The notes beneath the pieces are model-generated. The model was given only the letters and a program-made list of their open reading frames with translations. It had not been told where the DNA came from and searched no databases. Below, piece by piece: positions 36,414 to 48,064 of a stretch of DNA of 64,000 bases. The stretch's first letter is position 1. Each line of letters begins with the position of its first letter. This DNA comes from Acinetobacter tibetensis. GTDB lineage: Bacteria; Pseudomonadota; Gammaproteobacteria; Pseudomonadales; Moraxellaceae. The DNA lies in NCBI RefSeq assembly GCF_023824315.1, contig NZ_CP098732.1:558001-622000 (forward strand), in the 5' to 3' direction. Position numbers and translations under genes: made by a program.

Positions 36414-37436
36414 TTATAAACCAAAATAATAAGCCACAACACAAATAATGACGGTAATCAGGATGAGCTTGAATACGGCAGAAGAGCCAATTTTATGAGG
36501 GTGATGTGTAGTGGATGGAGTAGAAGCTGCAGTTGTAACGGGGGCACCTTCTAATGGATTGTTGACTGCGATTGAAGTTAGTTGCGCTGTTTGATAGTGG
36601 TTGGCAACTTTCACAATAAATTTGGCTTGAAGATCTTCGAGTTTTTGCGAAAAGTGGCGTAGGTTGAGTTGTTCATCGGCACTGAGAAGCGAGCCATCTT
36701 CATGTTGAGGATGTTGTAATTTATTGTGGATATAATGATTTAAGGCTTCGAGTCTGTAGAGGGATTTATGCGCAAAATCAGCAGGATAATCCGTCGGTAT
36801 TAAAGCAAGCTTTTGTGGATTTAATTCATTTTCAGTATTTGTTTTTGCAACATAGCCAAAATACGGTAAGTTGGACTGTGTAGGCTCGACAAAACCTTGT
36901 ATTAAGGGACTATTGAATAATTCGGTTTGTGTGTAGCTTTGAATATCATCCCAATTTGGCTGTTGCAAATCTGCATCAATGCGTTTGGCGAGTTTGGAAT
37001 TGAGTTCAAAACGCCAGAAGGTTTCGTGACGTAAGGGGTTTTGCTGTGCAGTTGGGACTTCAAAATCATTATCTGCGTTATACCATTCCGCCAATTCTTT
37101 ACCAAAAATCCAGGCTATTTTTTTATTGGCTTCATGGCTGACAATAAAATGTGCGAAAGGCAGCAGTTCGACGTTGGCATTTGGATTCTGTTCGTCATTT
37201 AACAGACTTGAACTGTGTAAACTTAGGCGTTTTGTGCCCTGTTTTTTGAGTCCTTCAAGCCAAATTTGAAAGTGTTGTGCCAATAAATGCTGCGAGATAA
37301 GATCTCGAAATACAAAGAGATATTGATCAAAAATAGGATGTTGTTTCCAACGATTAAAACTCAGCTCTTTGTTGAGGAATTCATTGCCATAGGTAACGAG
37401 GGTGAGCTGTTGTTTCCAAATTTGATCGAGGGCCAT
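36414..37436 (-). CDS. Unknown protein with a C-terminal membrane anchor
   Basis: 340 residues, not recognised. The first 300 residues are soluble, with ALDQIWKQQLTLVTYGNEFL at the start, HFIVSHEANKKIAWIFGKEL, and LNHYIHNKLQHPQ near 230. A low-complexity Thr/Ser/His stretch (about 300-318) leads to one hydrophobic helix, VFKLILITVIICVVAYYFGL, that ends the protein. That is a tail-anchor layout, which would place the bulk in the cytoplasm on the inner membrane. It is divergent from pheS across about 155 bp. Confidence 0.8.
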   Translation of the reverse strand: MALDQIWKQQLTLVTYGNEFLNKELSFNRWKQHPIFDQYLFVFRDLISQHLLAQHFQIWLEGLKKQGTKRLSLHSSSLLNDEQNPNANVELLPFAHFIVSHEANKKIAWIFGKELAEWYNADNDFEVPTAQQNPLRHETFWRFELNSKLAKRIDADLQQPNWDDIQSYTQTELFNSPLIQGFVEPTQSNLPYFGYVAKTNTENELNPQKLALIPTDYPADFAHKSLYRLEALNHYIHNKLQHPQHEDGSLLSADEQLNLRHFSQKLEDLQAKFIVKVANHYQTAQLTSIAVNNPLEGAPVTTAASTPSTTHHPHKIGSSAVFKLILITVIICVVAYYFGL

Positions 37437-37570
37437 AGATATTGATCTCTTTGCAAGTGGGTTTATCTTATACTTTTTCTAATTTCGGATGTTAATCAAA
37501 TTTTCCTTAATTGGAAACGCATCAATCTTATTAAAAACTGATAGAATATCGGGTTTTATCTTATTATTAA

Positions 37571-38572
<1,002 letters not shown>

Positions 38573-38601
38573 TAGTTTAAACAGTTATTTGAGATTTATT
38601 G

Positions 38602-38694
38602 AAATCCCCCTAAATCCCCCTTTATAAAGGGGGACTAGTCTACCTAAAACGGTAGTGTGTTTTTCCCTCTTTTAAAAGAGGGTTAGGGGAGATT
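38602..38694. repeat. Pair of inverted palindromic repeat units (B and C)
   Basis: Unit B (38602-38636, reading minus) holds CCCCCTTTATAAAGGGGG, and unit C (about 38662-38694, plus) holds CCCTCTTTTAAAAGAGGG then TTAGGGGAGATT. Both match unit A at 4397-4430 when oriented alike. The two face each other about 25 bp apart, like a REP pair, and lie within the pheS-pheT transcript. Confidence 0.75.
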
Positions 38695-38709
38695 AAGGAC
38701 ATTGAATTT

Positions 38710-41091
38710 ATGAAAATTAGCGAAAATTGGTTGCGCACATGGGTGAACCCAGCCATTGATAGCGAAACTTTATCTGACCAACTGACCATGTTAGGTCTCG
38801 AAGTTGATGATTTATCTCCTGCGGCAAAACCATTTACGGGTGTTGTGGTAGGTGAAGTGCTTACCGTAGAACAACATCCTGATGCAGACCGTTTACGTGT
38901 CACTACTGTAAATATTGGTTCGGATGAGCCATTACAAATTGTATGTGGCGCACCGAATGTTCGTGTGGGCATGAAAGCTCCTGTAGCGACGATTGGTGCT
39001 GTGCTTCCAGGTGATTTTAAAATTAAAAAAGGCAAGTTGCGTGGTATTGAATCACAAGGCATGTTATGTGGTGCTTCGGAAATTGATTTAGAAGACAAAA
39101 TTGATGGTCTTTTAGAGTTACCTGCAGATGCACCTGTGGGCGTGAATGTCCGTGAATATCTAAACTTAGATGATCATGTGATTGACATCAGCATTACCCC
39201 AAACCGTGGTGACTGCTTTAGTATTCGTGGTATTGCGCGTGAAATTGCGGTGATTAACCAAATGACGGCAGTGGCACCTGAAATTAAAGAAGTTGCTGCA
39301 ACAATCCTCGACGAGAAAAAAGTGATTGTAACCACTGAAGGTTGCCCTCGTTATTTAGGTCGTGTGATTAAAAATGTCAATACTAAAGCACCAACACCAG
39401 AATGGATGGAGCGTGCACTTGCGCGTTCAGGTATGCGTCAACACAGTATTTTGGTTGATATTACCAACTATGTGTTAATGGAGTTGGGTCAACCATTACA
39501 TGCTTTTGATGGTGGGAAAGTTCAGGGTGCAGTACATGTGCGTCAAGCAACAGCAGCCGAAAAACTGGTGCTGTTAAATGAACAAGCTGTTGAACTGAAT
39601 GAAAAAGTGATGGTGATTGCGGATGATGAAAAAGCATTGGCAATTGCAGGCATCATGGGTGGTTTATCTTCTTCAGTCACTGATGAAACCACTGAAATTT
39701 TCTTAGAGTCTGCATTCTTCGCGCCGTTACATATTGCTGGTCGTGCGCGTAGTTTTGGTCTGCATACCGATGCTTCGCAACGTTATGAACGTGGCGTAGA
39801 TTTTGAATTACCAATGCTGGCAATGCACCGTGCATCACAATTGATTGCTGAGCTGGCGGGTGGTGAATTTGGTCCGATTACTGTTGCTGAACAAGCTGAT
39901 GTTTTGCCTAAGCGCGAAGCGATTGGACTTAAACAGACACAAGTCGATCAATTACTGGGTTATCGTGTAGACGGTGAATTTATTGCTGATGCTCTAACAC
40001 GTTTAGGTTGTGCTGTGACAGTTAAAGCCGAAGGTCAGTGGTCTATCGTTCCTCCTTCACACCGTTATGACATGGTAATTTATCAAGATTTAATTGAAGA
40101 AGTTGCCCGTATTCACGGTTATGACCATATTCAAATCAGTCTCCCTGTGATTGATGCAAAACTTGCCAAGTATCAAGATCAATTTGAAATGGCGCAATTA
40201 CGTCAGACCTTGGTGACATTGGGTTATCAAGAAGCGATTAGCTTTAGTTTTGCAGATCTGAAGCTTGAAAAGCAGCTCAATCCAATGGTAAATCCATTGG
40301 CATTGGCTAATCCAATTTCAAGTGATTTGGCGGTCATGCGTTCGACCTTACTTTCAAGCTTAATTCCTTGCGTGCAATATAATATTAACCGCCAACAAAG
40401 TCGTGTGCGCTTCTTTGAGTTGGGCTTACGTTTTGATTATCAAGATGCCAATAACATCCATGATTTAAAACAGATTCCAACATTGGCCATGATTGCTGTA
40501 GGTGCGAAGCAAGCAGAATCTTGGCATGCCAAACCGCAAGCAATGGATTTCTTTGACTTTAAAGGTGAAGTGGAAGAGTTATTGGCGGCAGGACGTGTCA
40601 AAGTGGAATATGCTCGTTCAGAGCGAGTATGGTTGCATCCTGGTCAGTCCGCAGAGATTATGGTGGATGGTCAATCAATCGGTTATTTAGGTCGTTTGCA
40701 CCCAACACTGGAAGCAGAGTTGGATTTAGGTACGACTTGGGTGGCTGAACTCGATCAAAAGGCAGTTTTGCAAACTTATGTATCTAATTTTACAGAATTA
40801 TCACGTTTTCCATCAGTAAGACGTGATATTGCGCTTTTAATTAGTGATAAGATTAATATTGGTGAAATTCAGCAACTTATCACTAAAACTGGTGGGGAGC
40901 TGTTAAACTCGAATTGGCTCTTCGATGTGTACACAGGACAAGGGGTCGAAGCAGGTAAGCGCTCATTGGCATTTGCACTGTTATGGCAACATCCATCTCG
41001 TACCTTGGAAGATGCTGAAATTAAATCGGGTATGGATACAATCATTGAAGTGTTGCAAAACACTTATCAGGCGACATTGAGGGCTTCATGA
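38710..41091 (+). CDS. pheT: Phenylalanyl-tRNA synthetase beta subunit
   Basis: 793 residues, the normal bacterial length. An N-terminal tRNA-binding OB domain ([20 protein letters not shown], about 45-64) is followed by the B3/B4 editing region ([18 protein letters not shown] near 250), B5 ([20 protein letters not shown] near 450) and a C-terminal anticodon-binding FDX domain with [14 protein letters not shown]. Its stop overlaps the ihfA ATG by 4 bp, so the two are coupled, as in E. coli. Confidence 0.96.
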   Translation: MKISENWLRTWVNPAIDSETLSDQLTMLGLEVDDLSPAAKPFTGVVVGEVLTVEQHPDADRLRVTTVNIGSDEPLQIVCGAPNVRVGMKAPVATIGAVLPGDFKIKKGKLRGIESQGMLCGASEIDLEDKIDGLLELPADAPVGVNVREYLNLDDHVIDISITPNRGDCFSIRGIAREIAVINQMTAVAPEIKEVAATILDEKKVIVTTEGCPRYLGRVIKNVNTKAPTPEWMERALARSGMRQHSILVDITNYVLMELGQPLHAFDGGKVQGAVHVRQATAAEKLVLLNEQAVELNEKVMVIADDEKALAIAGIMGGLSSSVTDETTEIFLESAFFAPLHIAGRARSFGLHTDASQRYERGVDFELPMLAMHRASQLIAELAGGEFGPITVAEQADVLPKREAIGLKQTQVDQLLGYRVDGEFIADALTRLGCAVTVKAEGQWSIVPPSHRYDMVIYQDLIEEVARIHGYDHIQISLPVIDAKLAKYQDQFEMAQLRQTLVTLGYQEAISFSFADLKLEKQLNPMVNPLALANPISSDLAVMRSTLLSSLIPCVQYNINRQQSRVRFFELGLRFDYQDANNIHDLKQIPTLAMIAVGAKQAESWHAKPQAMDFFDFKGEVEELLAAGRVKVEYARSERVWLHPGQSAEIMVDGQSIGYLGRLHPTLEAELDLGTTWVAELDQKAVLQTYVSNFTELSRFPSVRRDIALLISDKINIGEIQQLITKTGGELLNSNWLFDVYTGQGVEAGKRSLAFALLWQHPSRTLEDAEIKSGMDTIIEVLQNTYQATLRAS

Positions 41092-41384
41092 CAGCATTAA
41101 CTAAAGCAGAAATGGCTGATCATTTAAGTGAGCTCACGAGTTTAAACCGTCGTGAAGCAAAACAAATGGTCGAATTATTCTTTGATGAAATAAGCCAAGC
41201 GCTTATTTCTGGAGAACAGGTTAAACTTTCGGGTTTCGGGAACTTCGAGTTGCGTGATAAGCGTCAACGACCAGGTAGAAATCCTAAAACGGGTGAAGAG
41301 ATTCCGATTTCTGCCCGCCGTGTAGTTACATTCCGCGCAGGTCAGAAATTTAGACAGCGTGTTGGGAAAGAGCAGATCGATTGA
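41088..41384 (+). CDS. ihfA: Integration host factor alpha subunit
   Basis: 98 residues. [20 protein letters not shown] at the start, [20 protein letters not shown] (the DNA-intercalating beta arm with the Pro-Gly tip) and [20 protein letters not shown] follow, the IhfA form of the HU/IHF fold. With IhfB it bends DNA by about 160 degrees; it also helps sigma-54 activators reach their promoters, which is relevant to the amt promoter here. The last gene of the pheST-ihfA operon. Confidence 0.95.
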   Translation: MTALTKAEMADHLSELTSLNRREAKQMVELFFDEISQALISGEQVKLSGFGNFELRDKRQRPGRNPKTGEEIPISARRVVTFRAGQKFRQRVGKEQID

Positions 41385-41398
41385 TCTGCTTTTTTTTA
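41371..41398 (+). terminator. Rho-independent terminator overlapping the ihfA stop
   Basis: Stem AGCAGATC / GATCTGCT with loop GATT and a T8 run. The TGA stop of ihfA (41382-41384) lies inside it. Confidence 0.88.
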
Positions 41399-41466
41399 TT
41401 ATTTTGAGCTTGATGTAATTTCTTAAAATTATTGATATTTCGATGTAAATAGTAAATTTCAGGCAT

Positions 41467-41500
41467 AAAAAAAGAGAGAACGTAAGTTCTCTCTTTTTTT
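41467..41500 (-). terminator. Terminator of the alanine-repeat lipoprotein
   Basis: Perfect 15-bp stem AAAAAAAGAGAGAAC / GTTCTCTCTTTTTTT with loop GTAA. It lies 20 bp after the stop of the minus-strand gene and may also back up the ihfA terminator. Confidence 0.88.
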
Positions 41501-41519
41501 TGCTACGTAATCGTAAAGA

Positions 41520-41774
41520 TTAGTGAGCAGCAGAAGCAGCAGCGTCAGCAGCAGAAGCAGCAACGTCAGCAGCAGAAGCAGCAACGTCAGCAGCAGAAGC
41601 AGCAACGTCAGCAGCAGAAGCAGCTTCAACAGCAGCAGCGTCTACAGCAGCAGAAGCTTCAGATGCAGCAGAAGCAGCAGCTTCAGTAGCAGGAGCTTCG
41701 TCTTTTTTAGCACAGCCAACGAAAGCTAAAGTAGTAGCAACTGCAGCAGCAATAGCGATTTTTTTGAATAACAT
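41520..41774 (-). CDS. Small alanine-rich repeat lipoprotein
   Basis: 84 residues. Residues 1-20 form a lipoprotein signal (FKKIAIAAAVATTLAFVG) with Cys21 in FVGC, followed by AKKDEAPATEAAA. The rest is a 7-residue repeat of the type AASAADV, four or more copies, ending in AASAAH; Ala at heptad positions fits a coiled coil, as in the small Lpp-type lipoproteins, but the sequence is unrelated to Lpp and lacks its C-terminal Lys that binds peptidoglycan. GAGAG lies 7 bp before the ATG. The role is unknown; a high expression level is suggested only by its strong terminator. Confidence 0.8.
   Translation of the reverse strand: MLFKKIAIAAAVATTLAFVGCAKKDEAPATEAAASAASEASAAVDAAAVEAASAADVAASAADVAASAADVAASAADAAASAAH
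41526..41625. repeat. 21-bp tandem repeat inside the lipoprotein gene
   Basis: The plus strand shows the 21-mer AGCAGCAGAAGCAGCAACGT-C repeated perfectly about three times with close variants at each side. Each copy encodes one heptad, AASAADV. Copy number may vary by slippage without breaking the frame. Confidence 0.85.
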
Positions 41775-42134
41775 GGCATCACTCTCTAAAATATGAGATT
41801 AAAAAAAACCAAGGTCAGCTGTTATGTGCTTTTATTCTTCCTAAATTTGTTAGGTAGTAACAATGCAGGAGCAGCTTAACTGGTCTGCGAATATGCTATC
41901 ACTGCCCATTTTTAATTACTACTAGTTTGTGTGAAAAAAAACCAAAAAATGAGCAAATAAATGCTTTTTTTAACAGAAAATAACAATTAAAGATGTGCTT
42001 TATATTGGAGAAATACTAATTAAGTTTATAAAATTAAAGAGGTTTTTAAAATCATTCATTTAACAATCAAATATTTGCAACTATTGTTACATAGTTCAAG
42101 GCGAAATGTGTATTTGTGTTAACAAAGTCAACCA
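41775..42134. other. AT-rich intergenic region between the lipoprotein and rho
   Basis: About 360 bp with no gene. It must contain the lipoprotein promoter (minus strand). I see a weak CCTAA/TTAGG stem near 41840 and several A/T runs, but no convincing promoter, RNA or repeat. Confidence 0.5.
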
Positions 42135-42161
42135 AATAAAAAGGCCACTATAAAAGTGACC
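42135..42161 (-). terminator. Terminator of rho (minus strand)
   Basis: On the minus strand GGTCACT pairs with AGTGGCC (one G-T pair) across a 5-nt loop and is followed by TTTTT. It lies 23 bp after the rho stop. Confidence 0.75.
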
Positions 42162-42183
42162 TGTTTATTTTTCATGAATCAAA

Positions 42184-43452
42184 TTAATTGGTTGCTTTAC
42201 GCTTCATTTGATCAAAGAAATCATCATTGGTTTTGGTTTCTTTCATGCGATCCAATAAAAATTCCATTGCTGCCAATTCATCTTGAGTATGAAGTAACTT
42301 GCGTAGAATCCATACTTTACGTAGATTATCTTCAGACATTAAGCGCTCTTCACGACGTGTGCCTGACTTTTTAATGTTCATGGCAGGGAATACACGTTTT
42401 TCAGCAATACGACGATCCAGAGTGATCTCTTGGTTACCTGTACCTTTGAATTCTTCATAGATCACTTCATCCATCTTACTACCAGTTTCAATCAGGGCAG
42501 TCGAGATAATGGTCAGTGAGCCACCTTCTTCAATATTACGTGCGGCACCAAAGAAACGCTTCGGACGCTCAAGTGCATGGGCATCCACACCACCTGTTAA
42601 TACCTTGCCAGATGAAGGCACAACAGTGTTGTAAGCACGAGCCAAACGTGTAATCGAGTCAAGCAGAATTACGACATCTTTCTTGTGTTCAACCAGACGT
42701 TTTGCTTTTTCAATCACCATCTCAGCAACCTGTACGTGGCGCGCTGGAGATTCATCAAAAGTAGAAGCAATAACTTCACCACGTACTGTCCGTTCCATTT
42801 CAGTTACTTCTTCAGGACGTTCATCAATCAGAAGAACGATAAGGAAGCACTCTGGATTGTTACGTACAATCGATTGAGCGATGTTTTGCAACAACATGGT
42901 TTTACCCGCTTTAGGCGGGGCAACAATAATAGAACGTTGGCCTTTACCAATTGGAGCAACTAAATCGACCACACGTGCAGTTAAATCTTCTGTGGTACCG
43001 TTACCTAATTCCATGACCAACTGTTCAGTTGGGAATAATGGCGTTAAGTTTTCGAATAAAATTTTATTGCGCGAGTTTTCAGGTGTGTCGTAGTTAATTT
43101 GATTCACTTTTAAGAGAGCAAAATAACGTTCACCTTCTTTCGGTGGGCGAATCGTTCCTGTGATGGTGTCACCCGTGCGCAAGTTAAAACGACGAATTTG
43201 TGAAGGGCTAACATAAATGTCATCTGGTCCAGCAAGATAAGAGCCTGCTGCAGAGCGTAAAAAACCAAAACCATCTGACAGAATTTCGAGAACGCCATCA
43301 CCAAAGATCTCTTCGCCATTCATCGCATGACGCTTTAAGATGGCAAAGATAATATCTTGCTTACGGTTACGTGCCATTCCTTCTAGGCCCATAAACTCTG
43401 CAATTTTGATGAGTTCGCCAATTGGTTTTTTCTTGAGTTCGGTTAAATTCAT
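42184..43452 (-). CDS. rho: Transcription termination factor Rho
   Basis: 422 residues. N-terminal [20 protein letters not shown], the RNA-binding cold-shock-like domain with [20 protein letters not shown] and [18 protein letters not shown] (about 65-100), Walker [15 protein letters not shown] (near 180), Walker [18 protein letters not shown], the Q-loop [20 protein letters not shown] and the late [20 protein letters not shown]. Complete hexameric helicase. trxA lies upstream on the same strand, the order seen in E. coli. The 270-bp leader after the trxA terminator may carry Rho autoregulation. Confidence 0.97.
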   Translation of the reverse strand: MNLTELKKKPIGELIKIAEFMGLEGMARNRKQDIIFAILKRHAMNGEEIFGDGVLEILSDGFGFLRSAAGSYLAGPDDIYVSPSQIRRFNLRTGDTITGTIRPPKEGERYFALLKVNQINYDTPENSRNKILFENLTPLFPTEQLVMELGNGTTEDLTARVVDLVAPIGKGQRSIIVAPPKAGKTMLLQNIAQSIVRNNPECFLIVLLIDERPEEVTEMERTVRGEVIASTFDESPARHVQVAEMVIEKAKRLVEHKKDVVILLDSITRLARAYNTVVPSSGKVLTGGVDAHALERPKRFFGAARNIEEGGSLTIISTALIETGSKMDEVIYEEFKGTGNQEITLDRRIAEKRVFPAMNIKKSGTRREERLMSEDNLRKVWILRKLLHTQDELAAMEFLLDRMKETKTNDDFFDQMKRKATN

Positions 43453-43723
43453 ATGTGGTCAGATAGAATCAAAAATTCTAGAAACAGGTTGGAAAGGGAG
43501 CAACATTCGGTCGCATACAGCAATAAAATGACGGCATTGTCTTAATACAATAACAACGCGGTGGTCTGATAAATTGTTGCGAAGAGAAAATGTATGAAAC
43601 AATTTCTGTTGCCGAACGGCGATCTTATGTGTTGTGTCTTGTAAGAAAAAGATGGAGTTGAAATCCTTTCTTTCTTGAACATGAAATATAAGAGAGATTC
43701 TTAACTTTGTCAATTTATAGACG

Positions 43724-43754
43724 AAAAAAATGCGCTATTGGGCATAACGCATTT
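43724..43754 (-). terminator. Terminator of trxA (minus strand)
   Basis: On the minus strand AAATGCG (43754-43748) pairs with CGCATTT (43734-43728), with an inner ATA/TAT, and a T run follows. It lies 22 bp after trxA and separates it from the rho leader. Confidence 0.75.
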
Positions 43755-43775
43755 GGTCTAATTGCAAAGTTTGAA

Positions 43776-44102
43776 TTAGATATGGTCTTCAATGAAGGCT
43801 GTTAATTTAGATTTTGGTGCTGCGCCAACTTGTTGAGCAACGACTTCGCCATTTTTAAACATTAATAATGCTGGAATGTTGCGAATGTTGTAATTAACTG
43901 CTGTTGCTTCGCAAGAAGTAACGTCAACTTTTACAATTTTTACTTTGCCTTCGTATTCGTTAGCAAGAACTTCCAATACAGGTGCAATCGCTTTACATGG
44001 TGCACACCAACCTGCCCAGAAATCAACAAGAACGGGAGTATCTGAATTTAAAACATCTGCTTCAAAGTTTGCATCTGTAGTGTTGATGATATTGCCTGAC
44101 AT
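43776..44102 (-). CDS. trxA: Thioredoxin 1
   Basis: 108 residues, standard length. VDFWAGWCAPCKAIAPVLE carries the redox WCAPC pair (the usual form is WCGPC, so Ala replaces Gly), with a cis-Pro in RNIPALLMFKNGEVV. It is a general cytoplasmic disulfide reductase fed by thioredoxin reductase. It reads toward rho and is divergent from ppx. Confidence 0.94.
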   Translation of the reverse strand: MSGNIINTTDANFEADVLNSDTPVLVDFWAGWCAPCKAIAPVLEVLANEYEGKVKIVKVDVTSCEATAVNYNIRNIPALLMFKNGEVVAQQVGAAPKSKLTAFIEDHI

Positions 44103-44367
44103 GGAATATGCTCCAAAAATTTTATTAAAAGATAGCTAATAGCTCTAAGTATTACATAGCCATCTTTAACAATGTAGTGTTAGATGCAAATTTTCGACCT
44201 TTACAGCAGATTTGTCTAATTGAAGCTCACGATGATGTTAATCGTGTAACACAATTGTCATATATGCTTAAAAATAAAAAGCTCAGCCTTTAAAAGACAT
44301 AAATGGCTTTTAAATTGCATGTATGTGCATTACTCTAGGCTCAATTCTGTACAGGTTTATTTGAAGA

Positions 44368-45888
44368 ATGTCTGATTTTTTGATTGATGAAGAATTACTT
44401 GCTGCCATCGATATGGGATCGAACAGCTTTCACCTTGCGATTGCGCGTGTAGACCATGGTGAAGTCAAAAAAGTTGCTTCAATGTCAGAAAAAGTTCAGT
44501 TAGCCGCTGGACTTGATGAAAATAAAAACTTAACTGAAGCAGCACAACAACGTGGTTTGGCATGTCTAGCACGTTTTGTTGGGCGTTTAAGTTCAGTGCA
44601 GCCAAATCGTTTAAGAATTGTGGCAACCAATGCTTTACGCCAAGCCAAGAACGGACATGAATTTATTCAGAAAGCTGCAGAAATATTGCCAAAACCGATT
44701 GAAATTATTGCAGGACGTGAAGAAGCACGTCTGATTTATTTGGGTGTATCGCATACCATGGCCAATAGTGGTCGTCGTTTGGTGATTGATATTGGTGGGG
44801 GATCAACCGAACTGATTATCGGGGAAGAATTTGAACCAATCCACACCGAATCTTTACAAATGGGGTGTGTCGCGTTCACCAAGTTATATTTTGCCGATGG
44901 TGAAATTAATCAAAAAAGTTTTGATAAAGCTGTGGTTGCAGCGCGTAAAGAGTTATCCGCAATTGCCAATACCTATAAAGAGGCAGGTTGGGATACTGTT
45001 GTTGGATCGAGTGGCACCATTAAAGCCTGTCGCCAAATTGCGGTCAATATGGGGTGGAGTAATGAGCAGGAAAATCTGACTCGTGAAGGGCTAGAAAAAC
45101 TGAAAGAAAAACTTCTTAAATACAAACATATTTCGGAAATGGATTTTGATGGTCTCAAGGAAGACCGTCGAGCAGTTTTGCCAGCTGGAATTGCAATTTT
45201 GTCTGCAGTATTCGAGTTATTAGAAATTGAAGTCTTGGTTTATTCGGATGGAGCATTACGCGAAGGCGTCATGTATGACTTGCTTGGTCGTTTCCAACAT
45301 GAGGATATTCGTGACCGTAGTGTGCAAGCGTTAATGGGGCGCTATGGTGCAGATCCGAAGCAGGCTGAGCGCGTCGTTAAAACTGTACAGCATTTATTTG
45401 ATGGGGTAGCAAAACCACTGAATTTAACCAGTGATGACAGTGACTTACTGCGTCGCGCGGCATATTTGCATGAAATTGGATTGGCGATTAGTCATGGTGG
45501 TTATCATCGTCATGGTGCTTATTTATTACAACATTCGGACATTGCAGGCTTCTCGCAGATTGACCAAAACCAGATTTCACACTTGGTTGCACATCATCGT
45601 CGCAAGTTACGTGGTGATGCAAAAATTGACGTGATGAAGGTTGGTGGTAGCAAACTTGTGCATCTATGTCTATTGCTTCGATTAGCAGTTTTACTGAATC
45701 ATAGTCGTAGCGATGCGATGCTTCCTGCCATTGAATTAACCATTGGCAATGCGCAACAATGGCAACTCTGTGTTTCTGGCGATGCCAAACAATGGCCTTT
45801 GCTTGTTGCAGATTTGCATGATGAACAAATGCAATTCAGGCATTGGGATATTGAATTGAATATTCAGTCGGAACAATTTATCGATTAA
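44368..45888 (+). CDS. ppx: Exopolyphosphatase
   Basis: 506 residues. Removes terminal phosphates from polyphosphate. The Ppx/GppA N-domain shows AAIDMGSNSFHLAIARVD and VIDIGGGSTELIIGEEFEP (ASKHA phosphate loops), then SSGTIKACRQI. The C-terminal HD-like part has AAYLHEIGLAISHGGYHRHG with LLQHSDIAGF. Length fits Ppx (about 510) and not GppA, but the two families overlap, so a minor pppGpp phosphatase activity remains possible, relevant to RelA in this window. Divergent from trxA. Confidence 0.9.
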   Translation: MSDFLIDEELLAAIDMGSNSFHLAIARVDHGEVKKVASMSEKVQLAAGLDENKNLTEAAQQRGLACLARFVGRLSSVQPNRLRIVATNALRQAKNGHEFIQKAAEILPKPIEIIAGREEARLIYLGVSHTMANSGRRLVIDIGGGSTELIIGEEFEPIHTESLQMGCVAFTKLYFADGEINQKSFDKAVVAARKELSAIANTYKEAGWDTVVGSSGTIKACRQIAVNMGWSNEQENLTREGLEKLKEKLLKYKHISEMDFDGLKEDRRAVLPAGIAILSAVFELLEIEVLVYSDGALREGVMYDLLGRFQHEDIRDRSVQALMGRYGADPKQAERVVKTVQHLFDGVAKPLNLTSDDSDLLRRAAYLHEIGLAISHGGYHRHGAYLLQHSDIAGFSQIDQNQISHLVAHHRRKLRGDAKIDVMKVGGSKLVHLCLLLRLAVLLNHSRSDAMLPAIELTIGNAQQWQLCVSGDAKQWPLLVADLHDEQMQFRHWDIELNIQSEQFID

Positions 45889-45923
45889 CACTGTTTGGTT
45901 AATTTAGGGATAATGGTTGACCT

Positions 45924-46748
45924 ATGAAAAATAAAGCTGCTCAATCTAAAGCATGGGCAACAGTCCAAATTGCACGTCATCCAGACCGTCCGCAATTTTT
46001 GGACTATGTTGGTGAAATCTTCACTGAATTCGATGCTTTACATGGAGATCGTTTGTTTGGTGATGATGGTGCGATGGTCGGTGGCTTAGCACGTTTTGAT
46101 GGCAAACCCGTGATGATCGTCGGTCAGCACCGTGGTCGTAGCACTCGTGAAAAATTAAAGCATAACTTTGGGATGTCTAACCCAGAAGGTTATCGTAAAG
46201 CACAACGTTTGCTTGATATGGCAGAGCGTTTCAATTTACCTGTATTCACTTTTATTGATACTATGGGCGCTTACCCAGGTGTCGGTGCTGAAGAACGTGG
46301 TCAAGCGGAAGCGATTGCGACTAGCCTTGCACAACTTTCAAATTTGAAAGTTCCTGTTATTGCAACAGTATTGGGTGAAGGGGGTTCAGGTGGTGCTTTA
46401 GGTATTGGTGTTGCTGACCGTGTGATTATGTTGTCACACAGTATTTATTCAGTGATTTCACCTGAAGGCTGCGCATCTATTCTGTGGAAAACTGCTGAAA
46501 AAGCAGAGCAGGCCAGTGAAGCATTGGCGTTAACGGCAGACCGTTTAAAACAGATAGGTATTGTTGAATACGTGGTTGATGAAGGTCAAGGTGCGCATTT
46601 AAATCCTGAACAAGTGATGGAAAGTTTAAAGGCCGTACTCAAACAAGCATTGGATGAGTTACAGCCAATGGATGCCCAAGAACGATGCGAAGCACGTTAC
46701 CAACGTTTAATGAAGTTTGGCAGCGACAATTTAGGTCTAACGTCTTAA
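45924..46748 (+). CDS. accA: Acetyl-CoA carboxylase carboxyltransferase subunit alpha
   Basis: 274 residues, about 45 shorter at the N-terminus than E. coli AccA. A stop codon lies just two codons upstream in frame, so the short form is real. Seen: [60 protein letters not shown] and [20 protein letters not shown] (crotonase-fold acyl site), and [11 protein letters not shown]. With AccD it carboxylates acetyl-CoA in fatty acid synthesis. The last 64 bp overlap tilS in another frame. Confidence 0.95.
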   Translation: MKNKAAQSKAWATVQIARHPDRPQFLDYVGEIFTEFDALHGDRLFGDDGAMVGGLARFDGKPVMIVGQHRGRSTREKLKHNFGMSNPEGYRKAQRLLDMAERFNLPVFTFIDTMGAYPGVGAEERGQAEAIATSLAQLSNLKVPVIATVLGEGGSGGALGIGVADRVIMLSHSIYSVISPEGCASILWKTAEKAEQASEALALTADRLKQIGIVEYVVDEGQGAHLNPEQVMESLKAVLKQALDELQPMDAQERCEARYQRLMKFGSDNLGLTS

Positions 46749-48040
46749 TACAGGCGCAGACCTTTACAGAACAAAGTTCTTATCTCATAGGATGTAGTGG
46801 CGGTGTGGATTCCATGCTGTTGCTGCATCTTATGTCGTTTTTATTCCCGCAAAAAGTTCGTGCAATTTATGTAGATCATCAGCTGCAATGTATGAGTTCG
46901 GCTTGGGGCGAATTTGTCTTGAATGCCTGTCAGCAATTGCAGGTGCCCTGTAGCATTGTTCCTGTTCGTGTGGCTGAAGGTAATCTAGAAAACCAAGCAC
47001 GCAATGCCCGCTATCAAGCCTTTGCAGAATATTTACAGGACAATGAAGTTCTAGTTTTAGCCCATCATCAGCAAGATCAGGCTGAAACTTTGATGTTACG
47101 ACTGCTTTCAGGGGCTGGTGTACAAGGTTTATCTGCCATGTCTGTGGTCGATGTACGAGCGAAAATGACGCTTTGGCGACCTATGTTAGAATTGTCACGT
47201 GAGCAGATTTGCCAATGGGCAGCTCAGTTGGATATGCAAAATGTTGAAGATCCGACCAATGCTGATCCAGATTATGATCGCGCTTGGTGCCGTCAAATTT
47301 TATGGCCTATTTTAGAGCAACGCTTCCCTAAAATGCAGCAAGCGCTGGGTCGAACCAGTATTTTAATGCAAGATGCAGATGAAATATTGGCGGAAGTATT
47401 AGCCTCTGATTTGGAGAAATGCGGAAACCAATCTTTTCTGAATATTGAACCATTACAGACGTTGTCGATAGCCAGACAACGCCAACTCCTTTCGTATTGG
47501 ATGCAAGGAGAAGCCACGTATCGTCCCAATTTTGCCATGGTGCAACGCTTAATCACTGAAGTGCTTGAGGCAAAGCAGGATGCACAAGCGGCGTTACATT
47601 GGCAGGGCTATTATTATGTCCGTTATCAACAGCAAATCTTTCGCTTAAATGCGGACACCTATTTAGCCGAACAGCGGTTTCCTATTTTGCCAACACAAAT
47701 GCAAATTTTCGATCTTGAAGAGGCTGTGTCTGTGCTTTCTGGACGGTATTTGATTCAAGCACAAGCACTTGGGTTGTCAAAAGAACTATTGGGTAGACAA
47801 CTGATTTTGTCTACCCGAGCCGGTGGCGAAAAGATCCATCTTTATGGACGTGTTGGCACTTGGCCGCTGAAAAAAGCACTACAACAAGCACAAATTTTTC
47901 CGTGGTTGCGTCATACAATTCAAATATTAAGCATAGATAATGTTATGCTAGGGGTTTTTACACCCAAAGGTTTTTGGTTGGCACAGTCTGAATATCTAGT
48001 TGTGGATGGATGGCAGCCGAAATTAGTTTCAGAGCAATAG
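46685..48040 (+). CDS. tilS: tRNA(Ile)-lysidine synthase
   Basis: 451 residues from the ATG at 46685, inside accA; later starts would cut the helix [16 protein letters not shown] that family members carry before the P-loop. TilS converts C34 of tRNA-Ile2 (CAU) to lysidine. Seen: [17 protein letters not shown] (PP-loop, about 33-49), [28 protein letters not shown] and [15 protein letters not shown], then the TilS C-terminal domains ([12 protein letters not shown]). The overlap of 64 bp with accA is on different frames. proC follows after 24 bp. Confidence 0.92.
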   Translation: MRSTLPTFNEVWQRQFRSNVLIQAQTFTEQSSYLIGCSGGVDSMLLLHLMSFLFPQKVRAIYVDHQLQCMSSAWGEFVLNACQQLQVPCSIVPVRVAEGNLENQARNARYQAFAEYLQDNEVLVLAHHQQDQAETLMLRLLSGAGVQGLSAMSVVDVRAKMTLWRPMLELSREQICQWAAQLDMQNVEDPTNADPDYDRAWCRQILWPILEQRFPKMQQALGRTSILMQDADEILAEVLASDLEKCGNQSFLNIEPLQTLSIARQRQLLSYWMQGEATYRPNFAMVQRLITEVLEAKQDAQAALHWQGYYYVRYQQQIFRLNADTYLAEQRFPILPTQMQIFDLEEAVSVLSGRYLIQAQALGLSKELLGRQLILSTRAGGEKIHLYGRVGTWPLKKALQQAQIFPWLRHTIQILSIDNVMLGVFTPKGFWLAQSEYLVVDGWQPKLVSEQ

Positions 48041-48064
48041 AATACTCAATATCGAGCGTAAATC

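Noticed and set aside
41523..41729. Ser/Arg-repeat open frame opposite the lipoprotein gene
   Set aside because: It is the mirror of the AGC-rich repeat on the other strand and has no ribosome site; the minus-strand lipoprotein has a clear signal peptide.
45924..46748. Short AccA as an N-terminal truncation
   Set aside because: An in-frame stop lies just upstream, the catalytic blocks are complete, and short AccA fits this lineage.
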